From Euonymus europaeus (lineage: Eukaryota > Streptophyta > Magnoliopsida > Celastrales > Celastraceae), in assembly GCA_963580455.1 (NCBI GenBank), contig OY756964.1:22480001-22544000 (forward strand): a DNA stretch of 64,000 nucleotides. The letters are read 5' to 3'. The notes beneath the pieces are model-generated. The model was not told the origin of the DNA. It worked only from the letters and a program-made list of their open reading frames with translations, and ran no database searches. Positions 25,499 through 36,865 of the stretch are shown in pieces; the first letter of the stretch is position 1, and every line of letters begins with the position of its first letter. The position numbers were made by a program, and so were the translations under genes.

Positions 25499-28407
25499 AC
25501 CATATTATGTTGCCTCAAAACATTCAATCTTAAAAAAAAAAAAAAAAAACTATTCTTGCACGGCTGCATCCAATTTTGACCACACAAAATTGAACTTTGT
25601 CTGAGAATCCAACAAAGTTGTGGTCAAGGAAGAGCTGCCCACCATATAAAATGACTCTAGATAACACCTTTTCTGTACAAGGCAACTTGACTTTAGCAGC
25701 TCTCAGCCTCTCACAGCCTCTCCATGAAGTTCAAACAATTAGAAGTGCATACCAGTAATTGACTTCTTTAAGGCCATAAAGATATTCAATAATGGTTCCT
25801 TTCCTTTCTCAATGGACCAGCAATAAACACGTATGCTGCTAAAAGCCATTAATGTCTCAGTTTACTTTATGATGATGTGCATATCAACGGAGAACTGGGA
25901 AGAAAATATCGAAGGAGAACTGTCTGTTGTGTCTCAGAAAGAAGTTAAGAGTATGATCTCTCTTGGTGAAGACATTTCCTCTCTCTCTCTCTCTGTGTTT
26001 TTTTTTTTTGTAGAGAGGAAAGATGATAAAACTTGACAAGACGACAGCAAAGAAAAATTGCCATCGATATGAATTTTGAAGTCTTGCGCTACAACTGTGA
26101 ACGAAGACTAGGACAGCGAGAACTCTTCTTCCAGTCCAAAGTTATGTATTCAACAGATGTCTGGTAAATGGTAAACTTCACACGCAAGTGTCCCGCAATG
26201 GATGGAAGTTCAAAACTGACAAGATGTATGCAAATCAAACGAATCCACGCCTATGAAAGGAGCCTCGAGCCCCAAGAAAAAAACAGCTGATATATATATA
26301 TATATATATATATACATAATTATATTTTAGCTTAATAGTTCATCCCTCAAGCCGAATCTCTTAAACTTATAAATAAAGACATTTCATAAGATTCAGACAT
26401 AAAAAAATAATTTCTAACTGCTAATTCCTAAACAAACAAAAAAAATCAGAGACAGGAATCTCTGTCAACTTTTTGTCCCTTCATATCAATTTCTCACCCC
26501 CTTAAATCTATTTTCTATTCACCACAAAAGTAGAATCGAAATTGAACCTTTAGATTGTCCACACCAACATCTTTTAACTGATTCTCTAAACTCTAATAAA
26601 AATACACATTTTTATTAATTTATAATTTTTAAAACAGTAACAGCACACATCAATTATTTCAAATCAATACTTTAAATCATTTAAATATTCATTTAGATAA
26701 TAACATTTTATTTAATTAAACTCGATCTATTCTACTATTGTTATCAAGATCAAACCTTATCATTTTAATAATCATAACATGATATAAAATATTAATATTT
26801 TTTTTTTGTTTGGTAGTTAACATTAATAAATAATTTATTTGATAGTTAATTTGTGTGACTACAAATAGAGTTACTGAATTTTGTGGTTGAAAAGGTGGTT
26901 ATTGAGTATGTGGATAATTAATCATTGATATTAATCATTTTATTATTTCTAAAAATAGATTAATCAAATATAATAAATATTATATGCAAAAAATATTAAT
27001 ATATGAATATAAAATTAGTGATTTAATATGAACAAATGGAATCCATTAAATCAAAATCTTGAATAATTAGAGAGACAATGGTGCTGGAAGAGGAAAGAGA
27101 GAGACAATGATTTTTTAATCAAAAATAATGAATGGCACATGAACAGTGGTAAGCATGATGTCCCGCAGCCCTGTAGCACAAAACCAAAATTCAGTATAAA
27201 ATCAAGTAACTAATGTGAGTCATTTTTTGACTAAAAGACAAAACGTTCACTGTAAATTCAAGCTCTAGTGTATGTTTACAACTATTGGTGTGGATGGTCT
27301 TAGGTTATTTCTCTGAAACCTACCACGTGGTAGCACGAAGATTGAATTCATCATTATCTAAAGTTACCTGAACGAAAGACATAGGAAACCCACAATACAG
27401 GATAGGAAGAAGAAGGTAGTTCTTACATACAGACACATGAAACCCATCAATGATTTGTGCTACGTCCATTCTATCTTGCCTTTTGCACCCAATTTCAAAT
27501 ATTCTTGGCAATTTCCAGGCGCAGTTACGTGGAACAAACAGATGTGAGGAAAGTATTCGACTTCCAATTTGAGGTTATTTCCTCGAGTATCCTGTAGAAT
27601 CCCATGGTAAGTGCCATGTGAATATGTGATTTCAATGTGTGAGAAATAAGGCTGCGACAATGAACAGAAGCCCTAGCTCTATGTTTGATACAGAATATAC
27701 TCTCAGACATTCTCAACTTTTACATTTTACGATAACTTACTCTATTACATATACTCCCTATAAAACATAAGTGAATTCTGCCCACTCTAGAGGAGACAAT
27801 GAATTATTCACATCAAGATCCAACAACCACAAGTATGGTCAACAAAAATAGCCTATTCAAAGGATTGCCAAGCTGACAATTCGGTCCCACAAAAACATGA
27901 TTTAGGAATTTACTTCTTTTCCACAATAGTTGGATCCCATCTACGTTTCTTTTCCGAAAGAAAACAATCAATCCTACCCAATCTCCGCCATAGAGGGACC
28001 ACACAAGTGATAGAATTGAAGATAGCAATCACAATTTCACTGGTTCAGTGTATGAATACTCAAACCTTCAATGACAACCACCGAGCAGAGCATCATATGC
28101 GAGAAACTTAAAAAGACACCGAAAGAACATAATTACTCAACTTACATTTATTGAGAAGTGAACTAAACAGACAGACAGACAAAGAGAAAGAAAGAGAGGA
28201 ACAAGAATCCCAAATCTACAAGACAAGAGTTGATTTGGTCTTCGATCCCCTCCTCTATCACAAAATGGAACACACTGTGTTTATGCTTTTCTCCATCCAT
28301 CTTCAAATAAAAATGACATTAAAAGGTTGACCGAAATAAACTTGTACTAAAATTAAATACCATAAAACCACAAAGGGGCAGACCAACCACTTGAAGATGG
28401 GGACCCT
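25499..28407. other. Gene-free region downstream of arginine decarboxylase
   Basis: No conserved protein was recognised on either strand. It includes a TC run (25978-25994), a (TA)n tract at about 26290-26314 and AT-rich DNA to 27100. A degraded copy of the GTTTGGATCAGAG MITE family lies at about 27695-27780 (CTCTCAGACATTCTCAACTTT). The last 250 bp before 28408 are the likely decarboxylase 3' UTR. Confidence 0.45.
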
Positions 28408-30615
28408 TCAAGCAACACAGTAAGACCACTGCTCGTCATCACCAGCAGTAGACTCAACAGAAGAAACAACAGCATCGTAGTCATCCTCGTTACAGTAGTA
28501 AAAGCCACCATTGTTCATAGCAGTCAAGGAACAAGAGGATGCAGCAACAAGATAAGGCATGTTGTGGAAAGAACGGGCTAGACTGCTAGCTAAAGCAGCA
28601 TTACCCATGCCATGATCATCGCCATCACTGTCATCATCTTGCCCACTGCCGCAGAACTCTTCAGCACGGTGCTTGAGGGTCTCAAACATCAGTTCGGGCT
28701 CATGCTGCATCACTCGGAGGACATCACTGCAGGATGGGCCAGGAACGGCAAGCATCACTGAGAAACTGTGAGGGCCATCGCTCTGAGAAACACGGATGAC
28801 ACTAGGCCCCCCAAACAGATTGTGTACTCCCCCGAGGGCCTCCTCATAAGCCCCGCCCAAAAACATCCCCAAATAGTACCTTCCACCACCACCATTGCTG
28901 CCACCACTTTCAAGCTCGTGAAGCGGCAAGCTTGGCTCCCCACCAATGAATTTGTCGATCTTCCCATCACTGTCACAAGTCAAATCAGATAAAATCCCTC
29001 TCATAACTGGCCTTTGGTCAAGACGGTGGATGGGAACAATAGGGAAAAGCTGACCAATACCCCAGAAATCAGGAATCGAAGTGAAAACAGAGAGATTCAC
29101 ATGGTAGGTGCGGGTAGAATCGGAAACACCGATTGCGTTGGCTACCAATTCGCAGAAACCATCAACAGCTGCTAGTTCTTCAATGCCTAGGCTCCCTTCT
29201 TTGAATTGATCAACACAACGCTGCTTTAACTGATCCGAATAGAGTAAGCATGTTTCATACTCATCCCTCATAGCCGCAGCTGTGACATTCCGGTAATCTG
29301 AGAGATCATCCTCAGGCAGACGCTCCATGAAGTACCGGAGCCCGACTGGGTTCATCCCTTGCGCATTGGGCACGCTAGCAGAGACAGCCTCAAATATCAA
29401 AACAGAGTGATGAGAAACAATAGCTCTGCCGCTTTCGCTGCAAAGTACAGGGTGCTTGACATTCTTGCGGTCACAAACAAACCTTATTGCCCCTACAACA
29501 GCTAAGGCATACTCTTCCAGCCCATAAGATACAGAAACATCGGAATCTGCTGATTTGGATCCGTCATAATCGATTCCGAGACCACCACCAATATCAATGA
29601 CCTTCATGTGCGCTCCAAGGCGAACCAATTCACAGTAAATCTGCGCAGCCTCGCCAACGCCATCGGTCAATAAGGCTGTTGAAGGAATTTGAGACCCAAT
29701 ATGAAAATGCAGCAACTGAAGGCAATCAAGCATCCCGACTTGCTCCAGTTTCTTCACAACCCGCAATATCTGGGTAGTAGTTAACCCGAATTTCCCTTTC
29801 TCACCGGATGTAGAACCAAAATGACCCGCATGTTTTGTTCTTAGCTTGGCTCGAATACCAATCACAGGGCGGACAGAGAGCCTCCTGCTTATTTCAATGA
29901 CCAAATCGAGCTCTTCCTCTTGCTCTAGAACGATGACAGTGTTCAACGCTAGCTTTCTGGCAAGTAGAGCAAGCGAAATGTATTCAGCATCTTTGAATCC
30001 ATTGCAGACCAAGAGAGATTCAGGATTTCCCTTGCACAAACTGGTCATAGCAAGAAGGAGCTCTGGTTTTGACCCAGCTTCCAATCCGAACCGGAAAGGG
30101 GAACCGAATTTCACAATATCGTCAACAACAAAACGATCCTGATTGCATTTCACGGGATACACACCTTGGTAGTGAGACTCATATCCCTGGGACTGGATCG
30201 CGAAGTCGAAAGCTGACTGGAGGGACTCCAGACGGTTCTTAAGCACGTCAGGCAACCGAACAATTAAAGGGAGCTGCAATCCAAGACCACCCACAGCTTT
30301 CGGATCTGAGGCTTTCTTCACGATTTTCATCAAATCGATCTCCTGATGGGACATGGTGTCGGCGCCGTGAGGACGGACGGAAATATTGCCCGATGAATTG
30401 ACAGAAAAGTACGGCGCTCCCCAGCCATTAATCTTGTACAGCTCGGCGGAGAGGGAAGGCGACCAATGGGAAGAGATTTCCGTGGCGGCGGAGGTGACTG
30501 TCCCCTGGGTTTCACCGGCAAAGGGGACCGGCGCGGGAAAGGAGCTACCCCCGGCAAAAGCAGCATAGCCAGGAGGCGCTAAGGCAGCATCTACGCAACA
30601 AGCCAGGGCCGGCAT
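28408..30615 (-). CDS. ADC: Biosynthetic arginine decarboxylase (intronless)
   Basis: One uninterrupted frame of 735 residues starts at the ATG 30615-30613. It catalyses arginine to agmatine plus CO2, the first step of the plant agmatine route to putrescine. The PLP-binding lysine is K156 in YPVKCNQ. The alanine-racemase-like barrel follows, with [25 protein letters not shown] (phosphate-binding glycines) and [13 protein letters not shown]. The [10 protein letters not shown] motif towards the C-terminal part supplies the conserved cysteine and aspartate. The N terminus ([18 protein letters not shown]) is typical of dicot ADCs, which can act in chloroplasts, though I cannot prove a transit peptide. 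Plant ADC genes are usually intronless, as here. V-ATPase subunit c lies about 18 kb away, a neighbour also in Arabidopsis. Confidence 0.96.
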   Translation of the reverse strand: MPALACCVDAALAPPGYAAFAGGSSFPAPVPFAGETQGTVTSAATEISSHWSPSLSAELYKINGWGAPYFSVNSSGNISVRPHGADTMSHQEIDLMKIVKKASDPKAVGGLGLQLPLIVRLPDVLKNRLESLQSAFDFAIQSQGYESHYQGVYPVKCNQDRFVVDDIVKFGSPFRFGLEAGSKPELLLAMTSLCKGNPESLLVCNGFKDAEYISLALLARKLALNTVIVLEQEEELDLVIEISRRLSVRPVIGIRAKLRTKHAGHFGSTSGEKGKFGLTTTQILRVVKKLEQVGMLDCLQLLHFHIGSQIPSTALLTDGVGEAAQIYCELVRLGAHMKVIDIGGGLGIDYDGSKSADSDVSVSYGLEEYALAVVGAIRFVCDRKNVKHPVLCSESGRAIVSHHSVLIFEAVSASVPNAQGMNPVGLRYFMERLPEDDLSDYRNVTAAAMRDEYETCLLYSDQLKQRCVDQFKEGSLGIEELAAVDGFCELVANAIGVSDSTRTYHVNLSVFTSIPDFWGIGQLFPIVPIHRLDQRPVMRGILSDLTCDSDGKIDKFIGGEPSLPLHELESGGSNGGGGRYYLGMFLGGAYEEALGGVHNLFGGPSVIRVSQSDGPHSFSVMLAVPGPSCSDVLRVMQHEPELMFETLKHRAEEFCGSGQDDDSDGDDHGMGNAALASSLARSFHNMPYLVAASSCSLTAMNNGGFYYCNEDDYDAVVSSVESTAGDDEQWSYCVA

Positions 30616-30691
30616 CCTGTTCTCCGCGACGATCTGTTAAATAAAAATGGTTTGGTTTCTATACAGTTTTTTCTCGTTCGTTCGTGTAGGT

Positions 30692-30733
30692 GGGGGCTTA
30701 AAACCCGCCGAGGCCGAGGCCCCGGCTACCCCC
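30692..30733 (-). promoter_or_regulatory. GC-rich hairpin in the ADC 5' leader
   Basis: About 80-120 nt before the ADC start the transcript strand can fold. GGGGG at the 5' side faces CCCCC at the 3' side, and inside them GCCG pairs with CGGC around GGCC-TC-GGCC. It is the most GC-rich spot in the leader. Plant ADC genes are reported to share a conserved GC-rich leader or promoter element (the 'ADC-box', bypassed by the Ralstonia TAL effector Brg11) linked to translational control. Identity with that element is inferred from memory. Confidence 0.6.
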
Positions 30734-30881
30734 TCAAAAGAAGCAGAAGAAGATCTATCGATACCGGAGCAACCCCTCCTCCTTCCTCCACGCGCTCTCT
30801 AATCGCCACACCGAACACTCAGAACAAAAAAAGAACGAAACAAGAACTTCACGAGAATGACAAAAAATCAGAACGCAAGAT

Positions 30882-30908
30882 TTAAGCACCGTAAGCGAAC
30901 CGCACCAT
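30882..30908 (-). CDS. Short upstream ORF (8 codons) in the ADC leader
   Basis: This is the only ATG between the likely transcription start and the ADC ATG. It encodes MVRFAYGA and then stops, about 265 nt before the main start. A small uORF has been described in the carnation ADC leader, where it lowers translation. A similar role here is an inference. The peptide is not one I recognise. Confidence 0.5.
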   Translation of the reverse strand: MVRFAYGA

Positions 30909-31116
30909 ACAGATCTTATCGAAAAAATTTCAAGATTGACGAAGAACAACGTGTGAATAAAAGAAACAAGAAACGAAAACGAACGGTATGAAAAAAATAT
31001 CAGGAAAGGAAAAGGTAACGGAGAAAAAGGAAAAACTAGGGTTTGGGGAGTTATATCCAGGTAAGAGGTCTGAGGAAGGTGAACTGGGCGAGAATTGCAT
31101 GAATGGCACGGCGATG

Positions 31117-31123
31117 TTATATA
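31117..31123 (-). promoter_or_regulatory. TATA box of the ADC gene
   Basis: On the minus strand TATATAA lies within CCTATATAACATCG. It would place transcription start near 31085-31090, giving an ADC leader of about 470 nt that contains the uORF and the GC-rich hairpin. No leader intron is needed. Confidence 0.65.
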
Positions 31124-31805
31124 GGAAAACTGGTTGGGCCGTGGGCCAGGATTTTGGGCTGGGTGAACTAACGAACATCTTTTTTATTTATGATAACTTT
31201 TGTTCTCTTTTTTTTTTAATCTATTTTTCAAAGTTCAAAATTTTAAAAACTTGTCCAAGAGTCTAGAGTCCGTGAGATTCTTCTTTACCGTTAAATCGGC
31301 GTCGAGTTGCCGCGTGGGGCCCTTTTTTTGGTATTTTTCTCTCGCGCCCTACTCTTCTTCTCTCCCCGATTTAACGTTGCGAAAAGTATACATATTAGGT
31401 TTAAAGAAAAATATATTTTACACATTTTTAACGATGAATTTGATTTTTATTTTAAATAACAAATATATTATTAAATTTATAAAAACATTTAAAATGTAAT
31501 TATAATTTTTGAAACTTAAGACCAAAATTTTTTCAACTCAAAAACTATACTACGACGGGCATTGCTGTAAAAAAAATCTATAACATAGCCCAAAGAATCA
31601 CTAGGTTTGGGAGACATCTTTTCTTTTATTTTCGCATTTATCTTCAATAAAATTATATCAAAATCAATATTAAATCTTACATTTTTTTCAAAAAGTCAAG
31701 TTACATACTTATATACATAACTAAAACACATTTTTTAATACAATGGCATCAATAAAAACATACATTATTTATTCCCTTAGAACTTTACTATTGCATTTGC
31801 TCTTA

Positions 31806-32283
31806 GGTGTCGTTTGGTAAACAGTTTCAATCAGCATATAATTTAACATCCAGCATGCATGCAACACACAAAAAGTTACTTTACCAAACACTCAATAACA
31901 ATTTTAACATATGTGTTACCATTTTCAAATGGTACATATAAAATCAGTTTCAACAATATTTACCTTTTATCAAAATTTACCTTCTATTTATTTATATTTA
32001 ATAATATATTTATTTTTTTACTAATATATTTAACTATTTATTTTTAATAATATATTTAATAATTTATTATATATATTTGAAAAATATTTTATAAATTATG
32101 TTACTGTCCTTGTATGTAATTAGCCACAACATTTGAAACAACATATATATTTTTCCTGTAATAGTGAACCAAACACCACAATATTTAAAACAACACACAT
32201 TTCAGAATTTGAAACAGCATATATGCTACCAACATATAAGTTAAATTATATGTTAATTGTAAAATTATTTATCAAACGTTATC
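31806..32283. mobile_element. AT-rich MITE with GTGTCGTTTGG end
   Basis: The left end reads GGTGTCGTTTGGTAAAC. The right end, reverse complemented, reads GATAACGTTTGATAAATAA. The inner parts are also inverse (ATATAATTTAACAT against TAAATTATATGTTAA). There is no coding capacity. The superfamily and target duplication are unclear. Confidence 0.45.
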
Positions 32284-32290
32284 TATCTTA

Positions 32291-32942
32291 GTTTAGATGT
32301 GTTAGCTTTGAGTTGTCCGTGTCAGTCCTGTTGCAGTAGCTGGTGTGGCTTTGTCCCACATCGGAAGTGTTAGCATAAGATATTCAGTATATATAGGATT
32401 CCGCGTTACAATTGGTTGGCCCTTTTGTAATGGCGTGTCCTGTCTCTGTGTCTGCGTTGAGTGTTAGTGTTTCACTGCAATTGCTAGTGACTAAAGAAAA
32501 AAAAAAGTGTTGCGTTTAGATGTGTTAGCTTTGAGTTGTCCGTGTCAGTCCTGTTGCAGTAGCTGGTGTGGCTTTGTCCCACATCGGAAGTGTTAGCATA
32601 AGATATTCAGTATATATAGGATTCCGCGTTACAATTGGTTGGCCCTTTTGTAATGGCGTGTCCTGTCTCTTTGTCTGCGTTGAGTGTTAGTGTTTCACTG
32701 CAATTGCTAGTGACTAACGAAAAACAAAAGTGTTGCGTTTAGATGTGTTAGCTTTGAGTGGTCCGTGTCAGTCCTGTTGCAGTAGCTGGTGTGGCTTTGT
32801 CCCACATCGGAAGTGTTAGCATAAGATATTCAGTATATATAGGATTCCGCGTTACAATTGATTGACCCTTTTATAATGGCATGTCCTGTCTCTGTGTCTC
32901 CGTTGAGTGTTAGTGTTTCACTGCAATTGTTAGTGACTAAAG
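32291..32942 (+). repeat. Three tandem 223-bp units with USE-like and TATA motifs
   Basis: Units begin at 32291, 32514 and 32737. The third is cut short at about 32942. They differ at only a few positions each. Every unit contains GTCCCACATCG (32353, 32576, 32799), which matches the plant snRNA upstream sequence element RTCCCACATCG, followed after exactly 24 bp by TATATATAGG. That spacing is the one known for Pol III-transcribed plant snRNA genes. Downstream, TTAGTGTTTCACT and AGTGACTAA can pair as a stem. No known snRNA sequence follows, and no convincing T-run terminator is present. Very similar CCCACATCGG-TATA arrangements also occur in LTRs, so a TRIM/LTR origin is the main alternative. 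Confidence 0.55.
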
Positions 32943-33534
32943 ATCTTAGTAGGACGGTTCCTTGTTGATCTGATTTTCATTGATGGTCCTAATGTCGCCA
33001 CGTGTATGTTAATAGTTGGATTGGTGATCTGTCACTTCCCGTTTGAATTACGTGCAGGTGGTCACTACTTTGATACGTTGGCATTCAATAATTAAATAGT
33101 CCAGTGGGAGTCACATGGACTCGAATCCACGTTTCATTCATGGAAGTACGGGTTTTGTTCGCATTAATAGGAGACTTTCGTGGCCTTTTACCCGTAGCAT
33201 ATGTTTGGTGTTGTCGACATTTAGACACTCTCAATTTTTATATTTTATAATAATTTATGCTCTTACTTTATCAAATATATTCTCTATCAAACATATACTT
33301 CTTCTTTTTTTATTCACGATCATTTGGGAGGAGAATTTGAACTCACCCCGAATGAAATGATCGATCATTTTATATATAGGGATTATCGCTCAATTGCAGA
33401 CTTTGTTTAGTGATCTTAATTCTTAATCAGTAAAAAAAGTCATAAACATCTCAAAAAAATTAATGTAAATCTTACGTCATAAATATATAGTGAATTCACT
33501 CGCATATTTAATTTCTATATAATGCGTTGAGTGC

Positions 33535-33655
33535 GAGGTTTACACGCCAAAAACGTGAGGTTTATTATCCATGAGTCAAATTTAGCTAGATTCTTTTGAG
33601 GATAAGGTTTTAGCAATAAGCCGCGTCACCACTTAAATGTCAATTTCCATGTAAC
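33535..33655 (-). repeat. Inverted fragment of dispersed module B
   Basis: Read on the minus strand it matches 35765-35865 and 38485-38580: a GCTAAAACCTTATC word, then GGATAAT and CTCACGTTTTTG. It is the inverted relative of the module B copies. Confidence 0.6.
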
Positions 33656-33705
33656 AAAAAAACAAACTCCCTAACCAAGGCCGAGTGATCTAACTCGAAC
33701 TCTAA

Positions 33706-34322
33706 GGGATCGTTTGGTATTGATAATGGTTTGAATGGAAATGGAAATGAGAATGAGATTTTGATTCTCACGTTTGGTATATATAAAAACTGGGAATGAG
33801 AATGAAAATGAGAATGAAGTATGTGTTCTGTCCATTATGCCCTTTAAATAATTATGAATAATCAAAATTTTTCATTTTACCATTTTTAATCATATATAAT
33901 GAACAAATTAAAACAGTTTAATAAAATTAGATATGTTAACAAATTAGAACAAATATAAAATTAATTAATTAATTTCTGATTTAAAATTAATTTATGAATT
34001 TAAAATTAATTAATTTCTGATTTGAAATTAATTAATTTCTGATTTAAAATTAATTTGTGAATATAAATTAATTAATTTCCGATTTAAAATGAATTAATTA
34101 ATATTTTATTAAAATTAAGGGAGGGTCATTGAAGTCATTTTTACCTAAATTCAATGTGGAATCACTCATTTCATGTAAAATGAGAGGGAATGGATTTTGG
34201 GTGAGGGAGAGAATAAGGAATGAAATGAGTGATTTCATTCCTCCAACTTATAATGCACCAAATGATGAAATGGGAATCACTCATTCTCTATTTCACCTCT
34301 ATTCTCAACACCAAACATGGCC
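33706..34322. mobile_element. Tourist-like (PIF/Harbinger) MITE with TAA target duplication
   Basis: The left end is GGGATCGTTTGGTATTG. The right end, reverse complemented, is GGCCATGTTTGGTGTTG, matching the GGGCCTGTTTGG-style Tourist terminus. TAA flanks both ends (33703-33705 and 34323-34325), the 3-bp duplication of this superfamily. The inner arms are also partly inverse (GGAATGAGAATGA-like words against TCATTCTC words). At 617 bp it is long for a Tourist MITE. The central AT-rich block repeats AAAATTAATTAATTTCTGAT-like words. Confidence 0.75.
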
Positions 34323-34325
34323 TAA

Positions 34326-35200
34326 GAATTTTAACATTCTTAGCTGTTACAAAAGTGTGGCATGTAAATCATTGATGGCTTATGTATTTTAATTGTTTGT
34401 TGTAACCTAAACTTGAGTGAATCGTTGAACGATAGTAGTCATATGTGCTATGATATCATCTAGATACCTTTTTTCGCGATATATTCGTATCTTAATCCAT
34501 GACAATGAACCCCGCCAAACCTTCGGTGGTTTAAAATAAAAATAAAACGAACAATAATTCAATGAAGTGAATTGGATTAACCATCTTTCTCATACTTCCT
34601 TCGGGTCATCGGGTCTCTCAAATATTTCAAATTATAGCATTACCTTTTAAGAAAAATACAGGACGAATAAATTGGACTATCTGGACGATAATTATGTGCA
34701 ATAACTTGCACCACTTTTTTTTTGTTTATATTAGGTGTCCATATTTAGCCCCAAAAAAAAGTATTTAGGCAAAAAGAATAGTTACGCAAGTGCAATGGTA
34801 AATATGTGATGTGGAATGGATAATGTATGATAATATGTGTTTTCGTCGATGTAACTGTATTAAAAAATGTGTTTTGTTGATGTAGCTGAGTAAATATGTG
34901 GTTTACCTTTTGGATAATAGAGATATGACTCAATATTAATTTTAGTGGAAAAAATGGAGAAATGAAATGTTAGGTGGCTTAACTAATGGGGAGGGAAAAA
35001 AATGTATTCAAGTGTACGTTTTGATGATATAATTATATTGGGAGGTACATATTTTGCTAATTTAAATAAACATGTAGGTTCACATTTTGTGTAATAGTGG
35101 TCGGACTCAAAATAAATTTAACAAATGTCCCCATCGTGATTGCTATAATGTGGCCTGGTGGGATTGCTTGTTAGATTTTGTATAAATGGCGATTTTTTTT
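34326..35200. other. Gene-free, repeat-derived DNA
   Basis: No gene was recognised. 34785-35110 resembles the MITE family of 25118-25498 (ATGTGTTTTGTTGATGTAGC). The rest is AT-rich single-copy-looking DNA. Confidence 0.45.
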
Positions 35201-35204
35201 TAAA

Positions 35205-35870
35205 TAAAAATAAGCAATCATTAATTCAAATGTTTACAATACAAGACATGGTGAATTCATTTGATTCAAATCAAAATGGGCATTGGCCAGTTTTTCATTT
35301 ATAATCCGAACCTTGGAATTTGTTACTCACGTAATTAAGAGCTCCACCAACAAGGTTTATCGGGTCGGACCGCACCGGGTTTTAAACCTCTGAAAATTCG
35401 ATGGTTCATTGTGGCGGAATAGAGCAATTTCAATGGACACTCTCTAAAACACATTTCAAAATTTTCAACTGTATCTCATCTCTAATCACACAAAAGAAAA
35501 AAAGTCAAACCTCGTATTCATCCATATCATTATAACACGTAATACAAATTTTTCACTTTTTTCACTCCAAAACACATCTCATGATACAAATTTTTCACAT
35601 TTTATATATTTTATTTCTTATTACTCTCTCCACACTCCACAATTTTTAGTATACAATTTTTATCTCAAAAGCGATCCACTTTATTTTAGAATATGAAAAT
35701 ATTGAAAGAAAATAATTCGCTAGGGAGTTTTGTACATTTGTAGTGGAAAGTGACATTAAAGCGATGACATGGCTTGGCTAAAACCTTATCTTCGAGAGAA
35801 TATGCAAAGTTTTGATGTATGGATAATGAACCTCACGTTTTTGACGTGCCCACTGTGTTTGCTAGTGATT
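35205..35870 (+). repeat. Dispersed module B, copy 1 (with an insertion)
   Basis: 35213-35425 (ACAAGACATGGTGAATTC, TCAAAATGGGC, CGGACC..ACCGGGTTTTAAACC) and 35690-35870 (GTGACATTAAAGCGATGAC, AAAACCTTATC) match the contiguous copy at 38205-38582. The extra DNA at about 35426-35690, beginning GAGCAATTTCAATGGACAC, is absent there and looks like a MITE relic. Confidence 0.65.
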
Positions 35871-36217
35871 GGTTTGCATGATTTTATAAAGCACTTCACC
35901 TCATCACGCTTGAATGATGTGAGATGTATGACAAATCAATTATCGTAGTCCTAACTATACATTAAAAAATTAAAATGATAGAGATAAGTTTGTCCAATCT
36001 TATAAAACACTTCAGCTCATCACACGTGGAAGATGTGGGATGTATGACAAACCACCACCCTTTCTCAAGCCACGTACACATCAACTGCACTCTGCCTTAG
36101 GCTTTCTTCCGGCTAGCACTCTCAACGGAGCATTGGATCAACAGGTAACCCTTTATGCGACACAGTCCACGTAATGCATGGCAAAGTAGGTTTGATTTCG
36201 ATACCAATTGTCAAGGG

Positions 36218-36455
36218 CAGGGGCGGAGCTACCCTTGGGCTAGGGTAAAATTTTTGAACTTTCAAACTTATACATAAAATTTAAAATATGAATCTTAAAT
36301 CTTTTTTTTTTATAAATCCTAATTTTTTAAAACTTTCAAACTTATGTGAAATAAATATTATCATATTTGATATAAAATAAATAGTGGATATGAGTGTTTT
36401 TAATTATGATTAATTATTAATAAGGATAGAATAGTATTTTCAAAATTAGTTGCCG
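36218..36455 (+). mobile_element. Truncated hAT-type element end
   Basis: It begins CAGGGGCGGAGCTACCC, a common terminus of plant Tip100/nDart-like hAT elements, followed by GGGCTAGGGTAAAATTTTT. No matching right end was found before module A copy 2 starts at about 36460, so only one end is preserved. Confidence 0.5.
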
Positions 36456-36459
36456 TCTT

Positions 36460-36865
36460 TATCGTTAAATCGGCGTCGAGTTGCCACATGGGGCCCTTTT
36501 TTGTTATTTCTCTCTCGCGCACTACTCTTCTTCTCAAGCCACGTGTTCGTTGATAGTTGGATTGGTGATCCCAAGCTCGCTGTTTGGATGAGTGCAGGTG
36601 GTCACTACTTGATACGTTGGCATTCAATAAATAAGAGTCACGTGGGAGTCACATGGACTCGAATCCACGTTTTATTCAAGGAAGTATACGGGTTTTGTCA
36701 TCGGTAAAACTCACGTACATCTGAAAAAATTCAATGTAAATCTAACCTCATAAATATTGTGAATTCACTCGCATATTGAATGTGTATAAATATGATTACG
36801 TGGAGGATAAATATACCACAAAGAACTGGTCTACTTTTTTTTACCAATTAGTGACATGTCCGCAA
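36460..36865 (+). repeat. Dispersed module A, copy 2 (contiguous)
   Basis: It begins GTTAAATCGGCGTCGAGTTG and runs through CTACTCTTCTTCTC, CCACGTGTTCGTTGATAG, GATACGTTGGCATTCAATAA, GGACTCGAATCCACGTTTTA and GTGAATTCACTCGCATATTG. It serves as the uninterrupted reference for copy 1. The GTGGA-CTCGAA-TCCAC word is a small hairpin. No coding frame is shared by the copies. Confidence 0.65.

Larger units (their letters stand above)
31286..33530. repeat. Dispersed module A, copy 1 (interrupted)
   Basis: The parts 31286-31359 (TTAAATCGGCGTCGAGTTGCC, GTGGGGCCC, CTACTCTTCTTCTC), 32995-33190 (CCACGTGTATGTTAATAG to GGACTCGAATCCACGTTT) and 33425-33525 match the contiguous copies at 36460-36865 and 39570-40000. 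Here 1.63 kb (31360-32994) separates the first two parts, holding the MITE at 31806-32283 and the 223-bp triplet. That segment is therefore probably an insertion into this copy. Confidence 0.65.

Noticed and set aside
27460..27716. Two overlapping minus-strand frames as a small protein gene
   Set aside because: No family resemblance, no splice or promoter context, and it adjoins a MITE relic.
30755..30949. 64-codon frame in the ADC leader, considered as a conserved uORF
   Set aside because: It would start with TTG. There is no ATG in this frame, so only the 8-codon ATG uORF was kept.
32353..32426. Calling the 223-bp units U6 or another known snRNA gene
   Set aside because: The sequence after the TATA box does not match U6, U3, 7SL or MRP RNA, and no strong Pol III terminator follows.
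33160..33180. GGACTCGAATCC in module A as a tRNA or SINE B box
   Set aside because: It resembles a T-arm (copies near 33117, 36655, 39744), but no A box at suitable distance and no cloverleaf could be built.
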